Below are positions 43,388 through 53,206 of a stretch of DNA of 64,000 nucleotides, in pieces. The stretch is from Litoribacter ruber (lineage in GTDB: Bacteria > Bacteroidota > Bacteroidia > Cytophagales > Cyclobacteriaceae), in NCBI RefSeq assembly GCF_018500185.1, contig NZ_JAHBGI010000004.1:124001-188000 (forward strand). Direction: 5' to 3'. The notes below the pieces were generated by a model, which did no database searches, had not been told where the DNA came from, and saw only the letters and a list, made by a program, of their open reading frames with translations. Made by a program: the position numbers and the translations under genes. The first letter of the stretch is position 1; every line of letters begins with the position of its first letter.

Positions 43388-45053
43388 CCGGCTTTTCTTC
43401 TTTGAAAGCGTCTTTAAGCAACTTTTCCAGTTCTTTAAAGTGGTGGTCGTTTTTCTTCTGCCACTCTTCCATTTTTTGCTGAAACTCTTCCATTTTTGGA
43501 GCAAATTCCTTTTGCCATTCTTCCATTTTGGCTTCAAGTTCCTTCAGTTTTGGCTCTAGTTCAGCAGTGATCTGCTTGTTTCTCTCCACTATCACTACTT
43601 CTTTATCTTTGAGCTTGTTTTGTAACTCCTCGAGACGAGGTCCATTCTCCTGAGTCCAGATCATTATGCGCTTTTGCAAGTCCTCACCTGCGATTTCCAT
43701 TTTATGGGCATTTTCTTCCAATAGCTTCTCAATTCTTTCCCAATCCTTCTTTTTAGAAACTGATGTGTCGAGTTTGTGCGGAAGACTGTCCAGCATATGC
43801 TTGCGCATTACTATTTTGGGAGATTTTGTGATTTGGGTGTCTCCATTGATAATGACCATTCTCTTGATGACTTTTTCATCCTCTCCTTTCTCTTTATCAC
43901 CATTCACTTCTTCTATAACTTCAAATTCCATCACTTTTTTCTTTTCGGGGATGGTATCAAGGACCTTTTCATATTTGGGTAGGTCAAGAGTGATGTTGTC
44001 AGAAACCTTAGTCAGTAGATCGTTTTGTGAATTTGTGCTGGAGGCGAGTGCCAGAGTCGCACTTAGAATCAATGTAGTAATCATAGTGTATGAAATTATG
44101 GATGGAAATTTGGGTTTTGTATCTGAATATCCCAGGATAAGTTTAATCCTTTCCAGGGTTGTGTTTTTGTTTTTACCTGCTGCCAATGCCACTTCTGGGT
44201 TGTTTTCCACGCTATGGTTGAGAACTTCTGCCAGGGCATAGGCCAAATCTTCCGGGGCCACTCCGCTGGAGATTGCCAGTTGGTCGGCTGCTTTCTCGCG
44301 ATGTTCTCTTATTTCGGCATTGACCCACCAGAAGCAAGGGTGGTAGAAAAAGATGACTTCCAAGATGGATTGGCAAACATTGAAGAAGTAGTCATTCCTT
44401 TTGATATGGGCCAATTCATGTGTGATAATGGCCTCCAACTGAGCAGGTTGAAGTTGTAAAAGCAAACTTGCAGGGATGACCACAATTGGTTTTAGAAAGC
44501 CGAAAGTAATGGGGGAAGAGCCTTTTTTGGAGATCCCAAAGCGAACGCTTTGCTGAATGCCCATTTGGCTGGTCTGTCTTTTGGCAAAATCAATCCATTT
44601 ATCAGACAAGGTATATTGTATTTCCTTCTTAAGATTTTGTAAGGCTGCTAGGTTTCCCAAAAGCCGAATAGAAAACATTGCAGCACCCAACAGCCAAATG
44701 TTAACTATATAAGGGAGGTTGGATGCAATCAATGACTTTAGGGAAAGTATAATGTCGGTATTTCCGGTTGGAGATGCATATTGCCAGCCATTTTCCGAAA
44801 GGATCATTACCATGTGCTCAGTTTGGGCTACCTGAAGGTAATAATAGCCCATTGTGGCACCTGAGGCCACCAACATTGCCCCCAGTGCTATTAGCCCTGC
44901 ATTATATTTGAATGCAGCTGATTTGGCGTGCCAGATCTTTGTCAGGCCGTAATAGGCCAGCGTAATGATCAAAATCTGCCATAAGGAATGCATCAGGGTC
45001 CAACCCAGTGCTATTCTGAAGGTTTCTGGAAGTATAAAATCAAGCGTTTCCAT
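43371..45053 (-). CDS. M56 (BlaR1-like) membrane metallopeptidase with coiled-coil tail
   Basis: The 560-residue protein has about four membrane helices and the zinc site HELAH (His212, Glu213, His216) with a downstream EIREHREKAAD helix. It resembles the signalling protease BlaR1, which leads to inactivation of the BlaI repressor. A last membrane span lies near residue 330. Instead of a penicillin-binding sensor domain, the C-terminal 200 residues form a charged, repetitive coiled coil (KMEEWQ recurs). It starts within the stop codon of the BlaI-type gene. Confidence 0.9.
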   Translation of the reverse strand: METLDFILPETFRIALGWTLMHSLWQILIITLAYYGLTKIWHAKSAAFKYNAGLIALGAMLVASGATMGYYYLQVAQTEHMVMILSENGWQYASPTGNTDIILSLKSLIASNLPYIVNIWLLGAAMFSIRLLGNLAALQNLKKEIQYTLSDKWIDFAKRQTSQMGIQQSVRFGISKKGSSPITFGFLKPIVVIPASLLLQLQPAQLEAIITHELAHIKRNDYFFNVCQSILEVIFFYHPCFWWVNAEIREHREKAADQLAISSGVAPEDLAYALAEVLNHSVENNPEVALAAGKNKNTTLERIKLILGYSDTKPKFPSIISYTMITTLILSATLALASSTNSQNDLLTKVSDNITLDLPKYEKVLDTIPEKKKVMEFEVIEEVNGDKEKGEDEKVIKRMVIINGDTQITKSPKIVMRKHMLDSLPHKLDTSVSKKKDWERIEKLLEENAHKMEIAGEDLQKRIMIWTQENGPRLEELQNKLKDKEVVIVERNKQITAELEPKLKELEAKMEEWQKEFAPKMEEFQQKMEEWQKKNDHHFKELEKLLKDAFKEEKPVNKES

Positions 45054-45427
45054 TATTTGTCATTTTCCAACTTGTTCAAAAATGCTCTTATCTCGGCAAT
45101 TTCCTCTTTGGAGGGTTCACTTTGGCCTAGAGCCTGCATCACCAGCTTTTTGGCCGATCCCCCAAAGGCCAAAGACATGAAATTCTTGACTAGGGAAGTC
45201 TGGGTTTCCTTTTGGCTGATGGCGGGTTTATAGATGTGACCCCGACCCTCCCCATATCTGTCGAGCAGACCTTTGGCGTGCATTACCTGCATCTGTTTCA
45301 GCGTAGTGGTGTAACCGGTATCTTTGCTCACACTAAGCTTTTCATGGACTTCGCGCACGCTAGCTTCGCCCGTTTCCCATAATAGGCCTAGGATTTCAAT
45401 TTCTGATTCTGTGGGTTTTAGGTTCAT
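45053..45427 (-). CDS. BlaI/MecI-type transcriptional repressor
   Basis: The start at 45427 (MNLKPTESEIEILGLLWE) gives 124 residues with a winged helix (ASVREVHEKLSVSKDTGYTTTLKQMQVMHAKGLL) and a dimerisation tail. It controls its own operon with the M56 protease through the two dyads at 45437-45477. Earlier codons of the frame are in the operator region and are rejected as start. Confidence 0.93.
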   Translation of the reverse strand: MNLKPTESEIEILGLLWETGEASVREVHEKLSVSKDTGYTTTLKQMQVMHAKGLLDRYGEGRGHIYKPAISQKETQTSLVKNFMSLAFGGSAKKLVMQALGQSEPSKEEIAEIRAFLNKLENDK

Positions 45428-45436
45428 TTTTATTGG

Positions 45437-45477
45437 TACGATATTTATCGTATCAAAGTTATACGATTTTTGTCGTA
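45437..45477. promoter_or_regulatory. Tandem BlaI-type operators around the promoter
   Basis: Two 16-base dyads, TACGATATTTATCGTA (45437-45452) and TACGATTTTTGTCGTA (45462-45477), share the TACGA and TCGTA half sites and are spaced 25 bases. Between them the minus strand carries TAACTTTG (45454-45461), a -7 box. Binding of two repressor dimers would block transcription. Confidence 0.85.
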
Positions 45478-45662
45478 GATACAAGAGTCACGTTTGGGAT
45501 TTGTGTTAAAAACTCTAAAAATCAATTTGGCCCTTGGTTTGATTAAGTTCGAAAAGTTGAAATAAACCTGGAGTTGGGAATTATTTTTTTAGTAATTCCC
45601 TTTACTTATCGGCTGGATATAGGTAAGATATAATATATTTGGCTTTTTAAAGCGTAGAGTTT

Positions 45663-46421
45663 ATGTGTTTACTGACGTTTAATTGGCTTGCTCACCCTGA
45701 GTACAGATTGATATTAGTAGGAAATAGAGATGAGGTCTTCGATAGGCCTTCCAAACCCATCCACCAGTGGGATTCCGGTTTCTTTGGCGGCAAGGATCTG
45801 AAGAGTGGAGGAGCCTGGATGGGGATATCCCCTGAGGGAAGGTTTGCCGCTATTACCAACTACAGGGATTTTTACAACCTCAAAGAAAACCCTGTAAGCC
45901 GCGGGTTTTTGGTCAAAAACTTTTTGGAGGGCAGCATGTCCCCATTTGACTACCTGACGGAAATTTCCACCAAGATGGATAAATACGATGGTTTTAATTT
46001 GCTCGTAGCAGATACCGAGAAGATGTATTACCTGAGCAATTATGGGGAAGATATCATTGAGATTGAGCCGGGACTTCACACTCTTAGCAACGAATTGCTC
46101 AATTCTGACTGGCCGAAAGAACAGTTGGCTCAAGAAGATTTGCAGGAACTCATCCTACTGGACAAGCTTCATCCGACCGAGATGCTGGATATCCTCAAAA
46201 GCGAGGAGATCATTCCCGATGAAAAGCTGCCAGATACCGGCGTCACCCTCATTCAGGAGCGCGCCCTGTCCGCCCAATTTGTTCGTCTCGAAGATTATTA
46301 TGGTACAGTTAACACGACTGCCATTCTTTGGGGGCACGATGGGAGTGGGTTGATTTCTGAAAAGTTTTATGTAGGAAAGGAAGAAGCGGAAAACAACACC
46401 ATCACTTTCCGAACCAAATGA
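45663..46421 (+). CDS. NRDE family protein (TANGO2-like)
   Basis: The 252-residue protein starts MCLLTFNW and has GNRDEVFDRPSKP at residues 20-32, the signature of the family, followed by GGAWMGISPEGRFAAITNYRD. The N-terminal Cys2 may be a nucleophile as in Ntn hydrolases, which is an inference. In eukaryotes the homologue TANGO2 is implicated in heme or lipid handling. The bacterial function is unknown. Confidence 0.88.
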   Translation: MCLLTFNWLAHPEYRLILVGNRDEVFDRPSKPIHQWDSGFFGGKDLKSGGAWMGISPEGRFAAITNYRDFYNLKENPVSRGFLVKNFLEGSMSPFDYLTEISTKMDKYDGFNLLVADTEKMYYLSNYGEDIIEIEPGLHTLSNELLNSDWPKEQLAQEDLQELILLDKLHPTEMLDILKSEEIIPDEKLPDTGVTLIQERALSAQFVRLEDYYGTVNTTAILWGHDGSGLISEKFYVGKEEAENNTITFRTK

Positions 46422-46491
46422 TTCGAATTTATTTGAACTCTCTATCTGAAAATGGGTTTGTCTACTGAAAAGAATTAAATCACCTTTTTAG

Positions 46492-47472
46492 ATGAACACT
46501 ATTGATGTCTTGATAATCGGGGGTGGCCCCATAGGCTTGGCCTGCGGGATCGAAGCGACTAAAGCCAACCTCACCTATGTAATCCTTGAAAAAGGAACAC
46601 TCACCAATTCTTTATTCAACTATCCGGTCAACATGACTTTTTTCTCAACCTCCGAAAAACTGGAGATGGGGGGTGTCCCGTTCATGTCATTGGCCAATAA
46701 ACCTACCCGGACGGAGGCATTAGAGTATTACAGGAGGGTTCAAAAACATTACAACCTAAAGGTTAAACTTTACGAAAAAGCAGAAAAGATTAGCAAGGTG
46801 GAAGACGGCTTTGAAGTCAAATCCTCCAAGGCTGTTTACCATGCCCGTCATATTATTATTTCCACTGGATTTTATGACCTTCCCAATCTCATGGATGTGC
46901 CGGGAGAGGATCTTCCCAAAGTCAGCCACTATTATAAAGAGCCTTGGCCTTACATTGGCCAAAAGGTAATCGTAGTAGGAGGGGGGAACTCGGCCGTGGA
47001 TGTGGCTTTGGAAACCTGGAGGAAAGGAGCGGAAGTCACGATGGTGTTGAAAGAAAACACAGTAGATAGAAACGTAAAGTATTGGGTGCTGCCTGATATC
47101 GAAAACAGAATCAAGGAAGGAAGTATCAAAGCCTATTTTAATTCCACGATCCAGGAAATCACTCCATCTACGGCCGTGCTTAATACCCCGGAGGGCGATG
47201 TGATTTTGGAAAATGACTTTGTGCTGGCGATGACTGGCTATAAGCCAAATTTTGAGCTTCTCGAACAAATTGGAGTGAGTCTAAATTTGGATGAACACCG
47301 GCAGCCCTGCTATGATGAGACCAACCAAGAGTCTAACATTCCGGGAGTGTATTTGGCAGGCGTAGTATGCGGAGGGCTGAATACCAGGGAATTTTTTATA
47401 GAAAACTCGATTGCCCATGCGGAATCCATTATTAGAGATATAAAAAAGAAGAAGGATATCGCCAGTTTATAG
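46492..47472 (+). CDS. ypdA: YpdA/Bdr bacillithiol disulfide reductase-like flavoprotein
   Basis: The 326-residue protein has an FAD loop GGGPIGLACGIEA (residues 10-22) and an NADPH loop VGGGNSAVDVALE (about 163-175). The TxxFFSTSEKLEMGGVPF segment is typical of YpdA. The CxxC redox pair of thioredoxin reductase is missing, as in the family. It is proposed to reduce bacillithiol disulfide, consistent with bacillithiol use in Bacteroidota. Confidence 0.88.
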   Translation: MNTIDVLIIGGGPIGLACGIEATKANLTYVILEKGTLTNSLFNYPVNMTFFSTSEKLEMGGVPFMSLANKPTRTEALEYYRRVQKHYNLKVKLYEKAEKISKVEDGFEVKSSKAVYHARHIIISTGFYDLPNLMDVPGEDLPKVSHYYKEPWPYIGQKVIVVGGGNSAVDVALETWRKGAEVTMVLKENTVDRNVKYWVLPDIENRIKEGSIKAYFNSTIQEITPSTAVLNTPEGDVILENDFVLAMTGYKPNFELLEQIGVSLNLDEHRQPCYDETNQESNIPGVYLAGVVCGGLNTREFFIENSIAHAESIIRDIKKKKDIASL

Positions 47473-47598
47473 CTGATTAAGCAGCTTTTTACTAACTTCT
47501 AAGTTAAATTTATTTTTTTGAGCACATTCCGCCCAGTGTCCAGGATTTTTGGAAAGGTTATTGCAAACTACCTGACTTTAACACTAACTTTTAGCAAA

Positions 47599-48210
47599 AT
47601 GAAGATACTGAGAATTTTAGGTTTAGTCGGAGTGATTTGGGTCTCCTTAAGTGGATTTGGATTCAACAACGAGGATGAAGAGGGCTGGATCAGCCTGTTT
47701 GATGGAACTAGCCTAGAGGGATGGACGGTGAATGAAAACCCAAGGGCTTTTCAGATTTTTGGGGGAATGTTGGTTTCCCACGGACCGCGAGCACACCTGT
47801 TTTATGATGGAAATGAGATTGGGCAGGATTTGAAGGATTTTGAACTTAAGGCTGATATTATGACTTTTCCAAAAGCCAGTTCGGGAATTTTCATCCACAC
47901 TGAATATACGGATAAAGGCTATCCTGAAAAAGGCTATGAGATCCATGTCAATGAGGCCTCCAAGTGTATCAACCGTGCCAATGGCAAAAGCCATGAGGAC
48001 AAAACCAGAAACACTTTTGTAAAGGATATGCAATGGTTTACCCAGCACATAATCGTAAAAGACAATACGGTAACCATCAAAATCAATGATGAAGTGGTCA
48101 ATAAATATGAGTTGAGCGATGAGGAGCTCAACGGGGGCACTATCGCCCTTCAGGCCCACGACATGCAGAGTCGGGTCTATTTTAAAAATATTAAAATCAA
48201 GCCTTTATAG
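47599..48210 (+). CDS. DUF1080 family exported protein
   Basis: The ATG at 47599 (MKILRILGLVGVIWVSL) starts a signal peptide; the upstream 27 codons beginning with TTG are rejected. The 203-residue protein shows WISLFDGTSLEGWTV, then GIFIHTEYTDKGYPEKGYEIHVNE and IALQAHDMQSRVYFKNIKIKPL, which define the concanavalin-like DUF1080 fold. Members include 3-keto-disaccharide hydrolases, so a sugar-related role outside the cytoplasm is likely. Confidence 0.87.
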   Translation: MKILRILGLVGVIWVSLSGFGFNNEDEEGWISLFDGTSLEGWTVNENPRAFQIFGGMLVSHGPRAHLFYDGNEIGQDLKDFELKADIMTFPKASSGIFIHTEYTDKGYPEKGYEIHVNEASKCINRANGKSHEDKTRNTFVKDMQWFTQHIIVKDNTVTIKINDEVVNKYELSDEELNGGTIALQAHDMQSRVYFKNIKIKPL

Positions 48211-48217
48211 GAAATAA

Positions 48218-48254
48218 CAAAAACGGTCAGGACTTCAATCCTGACCGTTTTTGT
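48218..48254. terminator. Bidirectional terminator between DUF1080 and ade
   Basis: The arms AAAAACGGTCAGGA and TCCTGACCGTTTTT are exact inverse copies around CTTCAA and serve both convergent genes. Confidence 0.88.
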
Positions 48255-49882
48255 TATAAGAAAAGGTTTGTGAACTCAAATTTCTGACCGTCAAATAATC
48301 CTTTGTCGCTCAGTTTGAGGTCAGGGATGACCAGGAGGGCCATAAAGCTTAAGGTCATGAATGGAGACTGCAGACTTGATCCCATGTCCTTGGCCATTTT
48401 ATCTATAGCAGTATACTGATCGGCTACCTTATAGCCATCCTCAGCAGACATGATTCCGCCTACAGGTAAGGCCAAAACCATGGAATTGTTAGCGTTGACG
48501 GCAGACACGCCACCCTTGGCCTCAATTATCAGATTAACTGCTTTGGCTATGCTATCATCATCTACCCCTACGGCGATGATGTTATGCGAATCGTGGCCAA
48601 CAGAGGAAGCAATCGCCCCTTCGGTAAGGCCAAAGTTTTTGATAAAAGCTACTGCGGGAGCGGAATCGTCATAACGGTTCACCACCGTGATTTTAAGAAT
48701 GTCCCGCTCCGGATTGGAAATTGCTTTTCCGTTTTTGACCAAAATTTCACCCTTAATTTCAGGGGTAATCAATTGACCATCCAAAGCTTCTATCACTCTT
48801 ACGGCCTGGCCTTTTGCTTCTATTTGAAAGTCCTCAACGGCCTTTTTACCTGTTTTGAAGTTGTTGATGATTTCATTCGGCACGCTTTCGATGAGGGTTT
48901 TGCCATTCTCAGCCACCAGTTGCCCATCAATAAAGGTTTTGATCACTTCAAATTTCTCCAGGTCTTTCACTACGATAAAATCCGCCGGATCACCTTCATT
49001 CAATGAGCCCACTTCCATATTGTAATGACTGATAGGGTTGAGACAGGCAGCTTTGAGCACATCAAACAGGTCCATGTTTTCGGCCACAGCCCTTGCGGCC
49101 AAGTGGTTGATATGGCTCACGGCGAGATTGTCCGGGTGTTTGTCATCGGAACAGAACATGATCATGTCGGCATGTTTATCAATCAGGCCAATTAAAGCTT
49201 CAAAGTTTTTGGCAGCGCTACCTTCCCTGATGGAAATTTTCATTCCATGCCTGAGTTTGTCTAAAGCCTCTTCTTGAGTAAAGCACTCATGGTCGGTACT
49301 AATGCCAGCGGAAATGTATTTCGCTGCAACATCCCCTTTCAGTCCAGGTGCATGACCATCTACCGGCTTCCCATATTTTTGGGCAATGCCGATTTTTTCC
49401 ATCACCAAAGCATCCCGGTTTACAGTTCCTGGCCAATTCATCATTTCTGCCAGATAAGTGATTTCCTTCCTGGCCATCAAATTGTCAATGTCTTGAGCAG
49501 TAATCTCCCCTCCGGCAGTTTCAAACGGCGTGGCGGGCACGCATGAAGGAGCACCAAAGTAGAACTTAAAAGGCACTTTTTTTCCGTTTTCAATCATGTA
49601 TTCCACTCCCTTCATCCCGCAAACATTGGCGATTTCATGTGGGTCAGATATAGTGGCCACCGTGCCATGGACCACCGCAAGGCGGGCAAATTCAGAGGGT
49701 ACCAGCATAGACGACTCCACATGCACATGGGCATCGATGAAGCCAGGCATTATATACACATCCGGAGCGTGATCGGTCTTTTTTACCTGTGATATTTTGC
49801 CGTTTTCGACACTGATCTCTGCAGGAAAGATCTGGCGGTTAGGTATATCGACAAACTGGCCGGAAATAGAGAAGCTTTTCAT
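48254..49882 (-). CDS. ade: Adenine deaminase
   Basis: The start at 49882 ([17 protein letters not shown]) is preferred over the Met 11 codons earlier, as it begins the family's usual N-terminus. The 542-residue enzyme has [15 protein letters not shown] with the metal-binding Hx[16 protein letters not shown] and [10 protein letters not shown], and the C-terminal domain of bacterial adenine deaminase ([14 protein letters not shown]). It converts adenine to hypoxanthine for purine salvage. It is convergent with the DUF1080 gene. Confidence 0.95.
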   Translation of the reverse strand: MKSFSISGQFVDIPNRQIFPAEISVENGKISQVKKTDHAPDVYIMPGFIDAHVHVESSMLVPSEFARLAVVHGTVATISDPHEIANVCGMKGVEYMIENGKKVPFKFYFGAPSCVPATPFETAGGEITAQDIDNLMARKEITYLAEMMNWPGTVNRDALVMEKIGIAQKYGKPVDGHAPGLKGDVAAKYISAGISTDHECFTQEEALDKLRHGMKISIREGSAAKNFEALIGLIDKHADMIMFCSDDKHPDNLAVSHINHLAARAVAENMDLFDVLKAACLNPISHYNMEVGSLNEGDPADFIVVKDLEKFEVIKTFIDGQLVAENGKTLIESVPNEIINNFKTGKKAVEDFQIEAKGQAVRVIEALDGQLITPEIKGEILVKNGKAISNPERDILKITVVNRYDDSAPAVAFIKNFGLTEGAIASSVGHDSHNIIAVGVDDDSIAKAVNLIIEAKGGVSAVNANNSMVLALPVGGIMSAEDGYKVADQYTAIDKMAKDMGSSLQSPFMTLSFMALLVIPDLKLSDKGLFDGQKFEFTNLFL

Positions 49883-50059
49883 AAAAATGGGATTAAGCGG
49901 GAAATAAAATTTCATTTAGGCCTTCAAGGTGGGCCTGAAACCCAAAAATACGAAAGTAGGAGGACTTTCGGAAAGTTGTCATTAAATGCCGCGAAAATTA
50001 CGCTTTTTGGACTTTTGAAGATACCTTTGCCACAGTTCTCATAAAAGATTAAAAACTCT

Positions 50060-50067
50060 TATATTTG
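50060..50067 (+). promoter_or_regulatory. -7 promoter box of the cmk-ispH unit
   Basis: TATATTTG matches TAnnTTTG and lies 39 bases before the cmk start codon. Confidence 0.5.
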
Positions 50068-50106
50068 CACCGGAAAATAGCCTTTTCCCGAATTAACAAA
50101 GATTGG

Positions 50107-50787
50107 ATGAAGAAAATTGTAATTGCTATTGACGGCTTTTCTGGTTGTGGTAAAAGTTCAACAGCCAAGGCAGTAGCTAAAACTTTGAATTATACCTATA
50201 TAGATTCAGGAGCCATGTATAGAGCGGTGACGCTCCATTTTATCAATAGCTTTACCAATCTTACCAATCCCAAGGAAGTGCTCAAGGCTCTTTCGACATT
50301 GAAAATTGAGTTTCACAAGAACGAGGAGACAGGTTTTCAGGAAACATACCTCAACGGATTGAATGTTGAAAAGCAGATCAGAACCATGAAGGTATCGGAG
50401 AGGGTCAGTGAAGTGAGCAAACTGAAAGATGTGCGCCAGGAACTGGTGGCTCAGCAGAAGCGGCTCGGCAGGCACAAAGGGGTGGTAATGGACGGCCGCG
50501 ACATTGGAACAGTAGTGTTTCCCGATGCGGACCTGAAGGTGTTCATGACAGCCGATCTAATCATCAGGGCAGAAAGAAGGCAGCAGGAGCTGTTGGAAAA
50601 AGGCGATTTAGTGGAGCTGGATAAAATTGTCCACAACCTTGGGGAAAGAGACAGAATAGATTCCAGCAGGGATATCAGCCCTTTGAAAAAGGCCGATGAT
50701 GCTGTGGAGATTGATACAAGTTACTTGGATTTTGACGACCAAGTAACCCAAATTGTAAAATTGGCCAAAGAGAAAATCGAGGCTTAA
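50107..50787 (+). CDS. cmk: Cytidylate kinase
   Basis: The ATG at 50107 gives a 226-residue protein with the P-loop GFSGCGKSS (residues 10-18), IDSGAMYRAVTLHFI and MDGRDIGTVVFPDADLKVF, and the LID region RAERRQQEL. It phosphorylates CMP and dCMP. Earlier codons of the frame overlap the promoter. The ispH gene begins 11 bases downstream and is cotranscribed. Confidence 0.96.
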   Translation: MKKIVIAIDGFSGCGKSSTAKAVAKTLNYTYIDSGAMYRAVTLHFINSFTNLTNPKEVLKALSTLKIEFHKNEETGFQETYLNGLNVEKQIRTMKVSERVSEVSKLKDVRQELVAQQKRLGRHKGVVMDGRDIGTVVFPDADLKVFMTADLIIRAERRQQELLEKGDLVELDKIVHNLGERDRIDSSRDISPLKKADDAVEIDTSYLDFDDQVTQIVKLAKEKIEA

Positions 50788-50798
50788 ACGACTATGTC

Positions 50799-51698
50799 AT
50801 GCAGGTAACTATAGATAAAAATTCTGGATATTGTTTTGGGGTGGAGTTTGCCATTAAGATGGCCGAGGACGAGATGGAAGGTGCTGACACGCTCTACTGT
50901 CTGGGAGATATAGTCCACAATGACATGGAAGTCAACCGGCTGAGCCAAAAGGGACTGGTGGTCATCGACCGCGAGCAGCTCAAGGAAATCAGCGACTGCA
51001 AAGTACTCATCCGTGCCCACGGAGAGCCGCCGGAAACCTACCGAACGGCGATAGAAAACAACATCGAGCTCATTGATGCCTCCTGTCCTGTAGTGTTGAA
51101 ACTCCAGCACAGGGTCAAAAATGCCTACGATAAAATGGCAAAGGAAAACGGGCAGATTGTCATTTATGGTAAAAAGGGACATGCTGAAGTAATCGGCCTG
51201 ACCGGCCAGACCAGGGAGAATGCTATCGTGGTGATGGAGGAGCATGACTTGGAAAAAATTGACTACAACCGCCCGATCACCCTTTTCAGCCAGACCACTA
51301 AAAGCACGAAAGGTTTTTATGACCTGAAAGAAAAAATCTCCCAAAGAATAGAAAAAGCGAAAGGAGCAGTAGAAGAAGTTGACTTCAACGCCAACGATTC
51401 TATCTGTAGGCAGGTCTCCAACCGTGAGCCACAGCTTCGTAAATTTGCACAGGATAACGATGTGATCATTTTTGTTTCAGGTAAGAAAAGTAGTAATGGA
51501 AAAGCGCTTTATCAGGTTTGTAAAGAGCAAAATGAACGAAGCTATTTTGTTGAAAATGAGTCAGAAATAAACAAAGAGTGGTTCAAATGTGATGATAAGG
51601 TTGGCGTATGCGGGGCTACTTCCACCCCGATGTGGCTGATGGAGCAGGTGATGAACCATGTGCAGAATTGGGAGAAAGAAGGATTGATAACAGCGTAA
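50799..51698 (+). CDS. ispH: 4-hydroxy-3-methylbut-2-enyl diphosphate reductase
   Basis: The 299-residue protein has three conserved Cys that bind the 4Fe-4S cluster: in SGYCFGVEFA (Cys8), DASCPVV (about 91) and DSICRQVSNR (about 201). It performs the last step of the MEP isoprenoid pathway. Length is usual. Confidence 0.96.
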   Translation: MQVTIDKNSGYCFGVEFAIKMAEDEMEGADTLYCLGDIVHNDMEVNRLSQKGLVVIDREQLKEISDCKVLIRAHGEPPETYRTAIENNIELIDASCPVVLKLQHRVKNAYDKMAKENGQIVIYGKKGHAEVIGLTGQTRENAIVVMEEHDLEKIDYNRPITLFSQTTKSTKGFYDLKEKISQRIEKAKGAVEEVDFNANDSICRQVSNREPQLRKFAQDNDVIIFVSGKKSSNGKALYQVCKEQNERSYFVENESEINKEWFKCDDKVGVCGATSTPMWLMEQVMNHVQNWEKEGLITA

Positions 51699-51836
51699 AT
51701 TAGATGCGTCTCAAACAAAATAATTGCCAAGTATACCTATTTAGTGGAAATAATCGGGCAATTATCTTCTAATAACTAATGTATTTTCTTAGATTTGAGG
51801 CGTTTTTAAAGGGACCATATAGTTCAAAAAATAAAT

Positions 51837-53201
51837 ATGTCAAAACTAATAAAGCTTAAGAAGGGATTTGATATTAAGCTTGCCGGAAAAGCTGACAAGC
51901 AGCTTGCAAATTTCCAGCCAGCTCAGACCTTTGCGATCAAACCTACAGACTTCATAGGGATGCAACGCCCTAAAGTAATTGTCAATGAGGGTGATACTGT
52001 GAAAGCAGGTACCCCGATCTTGTTTGATAAAAAACTTGACAGAGTTCAATATGTATCTCCTGTATCAGGTGAAATCGTAGAGATTAAAAGAGGTGAAAAA
52101 AGGAGGTTGCTTGAGATCAAAATCAAGGCTGATCAAACCTTTGAATTTGAACAATTCACCAAATATTCTGACTCGGATCTCAAATCTCTAAAAAGAGAAG
52201 ATGTGGTAAACCACATGGCCATGACCGGTGTATGGCCCCAGCTTATCCAGAGACCCTTTGGTGTAGTCGCCAATCCGGAAGATGAGCCTAAAGCTATCTT
52301 TATTTCAGGTTTTGACACCCATCCATTAGCCCCAGATTATGGCTTCTTATTGAAGGGCCAAGAAAAATATTTCCAGGTAGGTATCAACGTGTTGAAAAAG
52401 CTTACTCCTGGGGTAGTGCACCTCAACTTGGAGGATGGCGCTGAAGTACCTTCAGTATACAACAACGTTCAGAATGTGCAAATCAACAAGTTTTCTGGTC
52501 CCCACCCGGCTGGAAACGTAGGGGTGCAGATCCACCACATCAACCCAATCAACAAGGGCGATGTCGCTTGGACAGTAAATCCATACGGAGTTGTACAGAT
52601 CGGTAAATTGTTCATGGATGGAGTTTATGATGCTTCCAAAATCGTTGCCATCACCGGGTCACACCTTACCAAACCTGCTTATGCTAAAACCTATATCGGA
52701 GCTTGCGTAGATAAGTTTTTGGCAGGAAATACCAAAGAAGGAAAATTCAGAGTAGTTTCTGGTAACGTGCTTACAGGTCAGCGAATCAACAGCGATGGCT
52801 ATGTAGGTTATTACGACAATCAAATCACTGTACTTCCTGAAGGGGATGAATACGAGTTCCTAGGCTGGATGAAACCGACTTCGGCTAGACTTAGCTACCA
52901 CCGGGCATTGGGGCTTTTCAGCTTTTTGAAGCCAAACCAAGAGTTCGTGTTGGACACCAACATGAGAGGTGAGGAGAGAGCCTTCGTGCAGACAGGCGTA
53001 TTTGAGAACGTGACTCCAATGGACATCTATCCAGTTTATCTTCTTAAAGCTATCATGGCTGAGGATTATGATGAGATGGAAGAGCTTGGAATCTATGAAT
53101 TGATCGAAGAGGATCTTGCCCTTTGTGAATTTGTGGACGTGTCCAAGCATCCTGTACAGGAGATTTTAAGAAAAGGAATTGAACTAATACAATATAGTTA
53201 A
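51837..53201 (+). CDS. nqrA: Na+-translocating NADH:quinone reductase subunit A
   Basis: The 454-residue subunit has the NqrA pattern: [15 protein letters not shown] at the start, then [28 protein letters not shown] and [22 protein letters not shown]. It is the peripheral, membrane-associated quinone-site subunit on the cytoplasmic side. It is the first gene of the nqrABCDE operon. Confidence 0.95.
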   Translation: MSKLIKLKKGFDIKLAGKADKQLANFQPAQTFAIKPTDFIGMQRPKVIVNEGDTVKAGTPILFDKKLDRVQYVSPVSGEIVEIKRGEKRRLLEIKIKADQTFEFEQFTKYSDSDLKSLKREDVVNHMAMTGVWPQLIQRPFGVVANPEDEPKAIFISGFDTHPLAPDYGFLLKGQEKYFQVGINVLKKLTPGVVHLNLEDGAEVPSVYNNVQNVQINKFSGPHPAGNVGVQIHHINPINKGDVAWTVNPYGVVQIGKLFMDGVYDASKIVAITGSHLTKPAYAKTYIGACVDKFLAGNTKEGKFRVVSGNVLTGQRINSDGYVGYYDNQITVLPEGDEYEFLGWMKPTSARLSYHRALGLFSFLKPNQEFVLDTNMRGEERAFVQTGVFENVTPMDIYPVYLLKAIMAEDYDEMEELGIYELIEEDLALCEFVDVSKHPVQEILRKGIELIQYS

Positions 53202-53206
53202 TTAAT

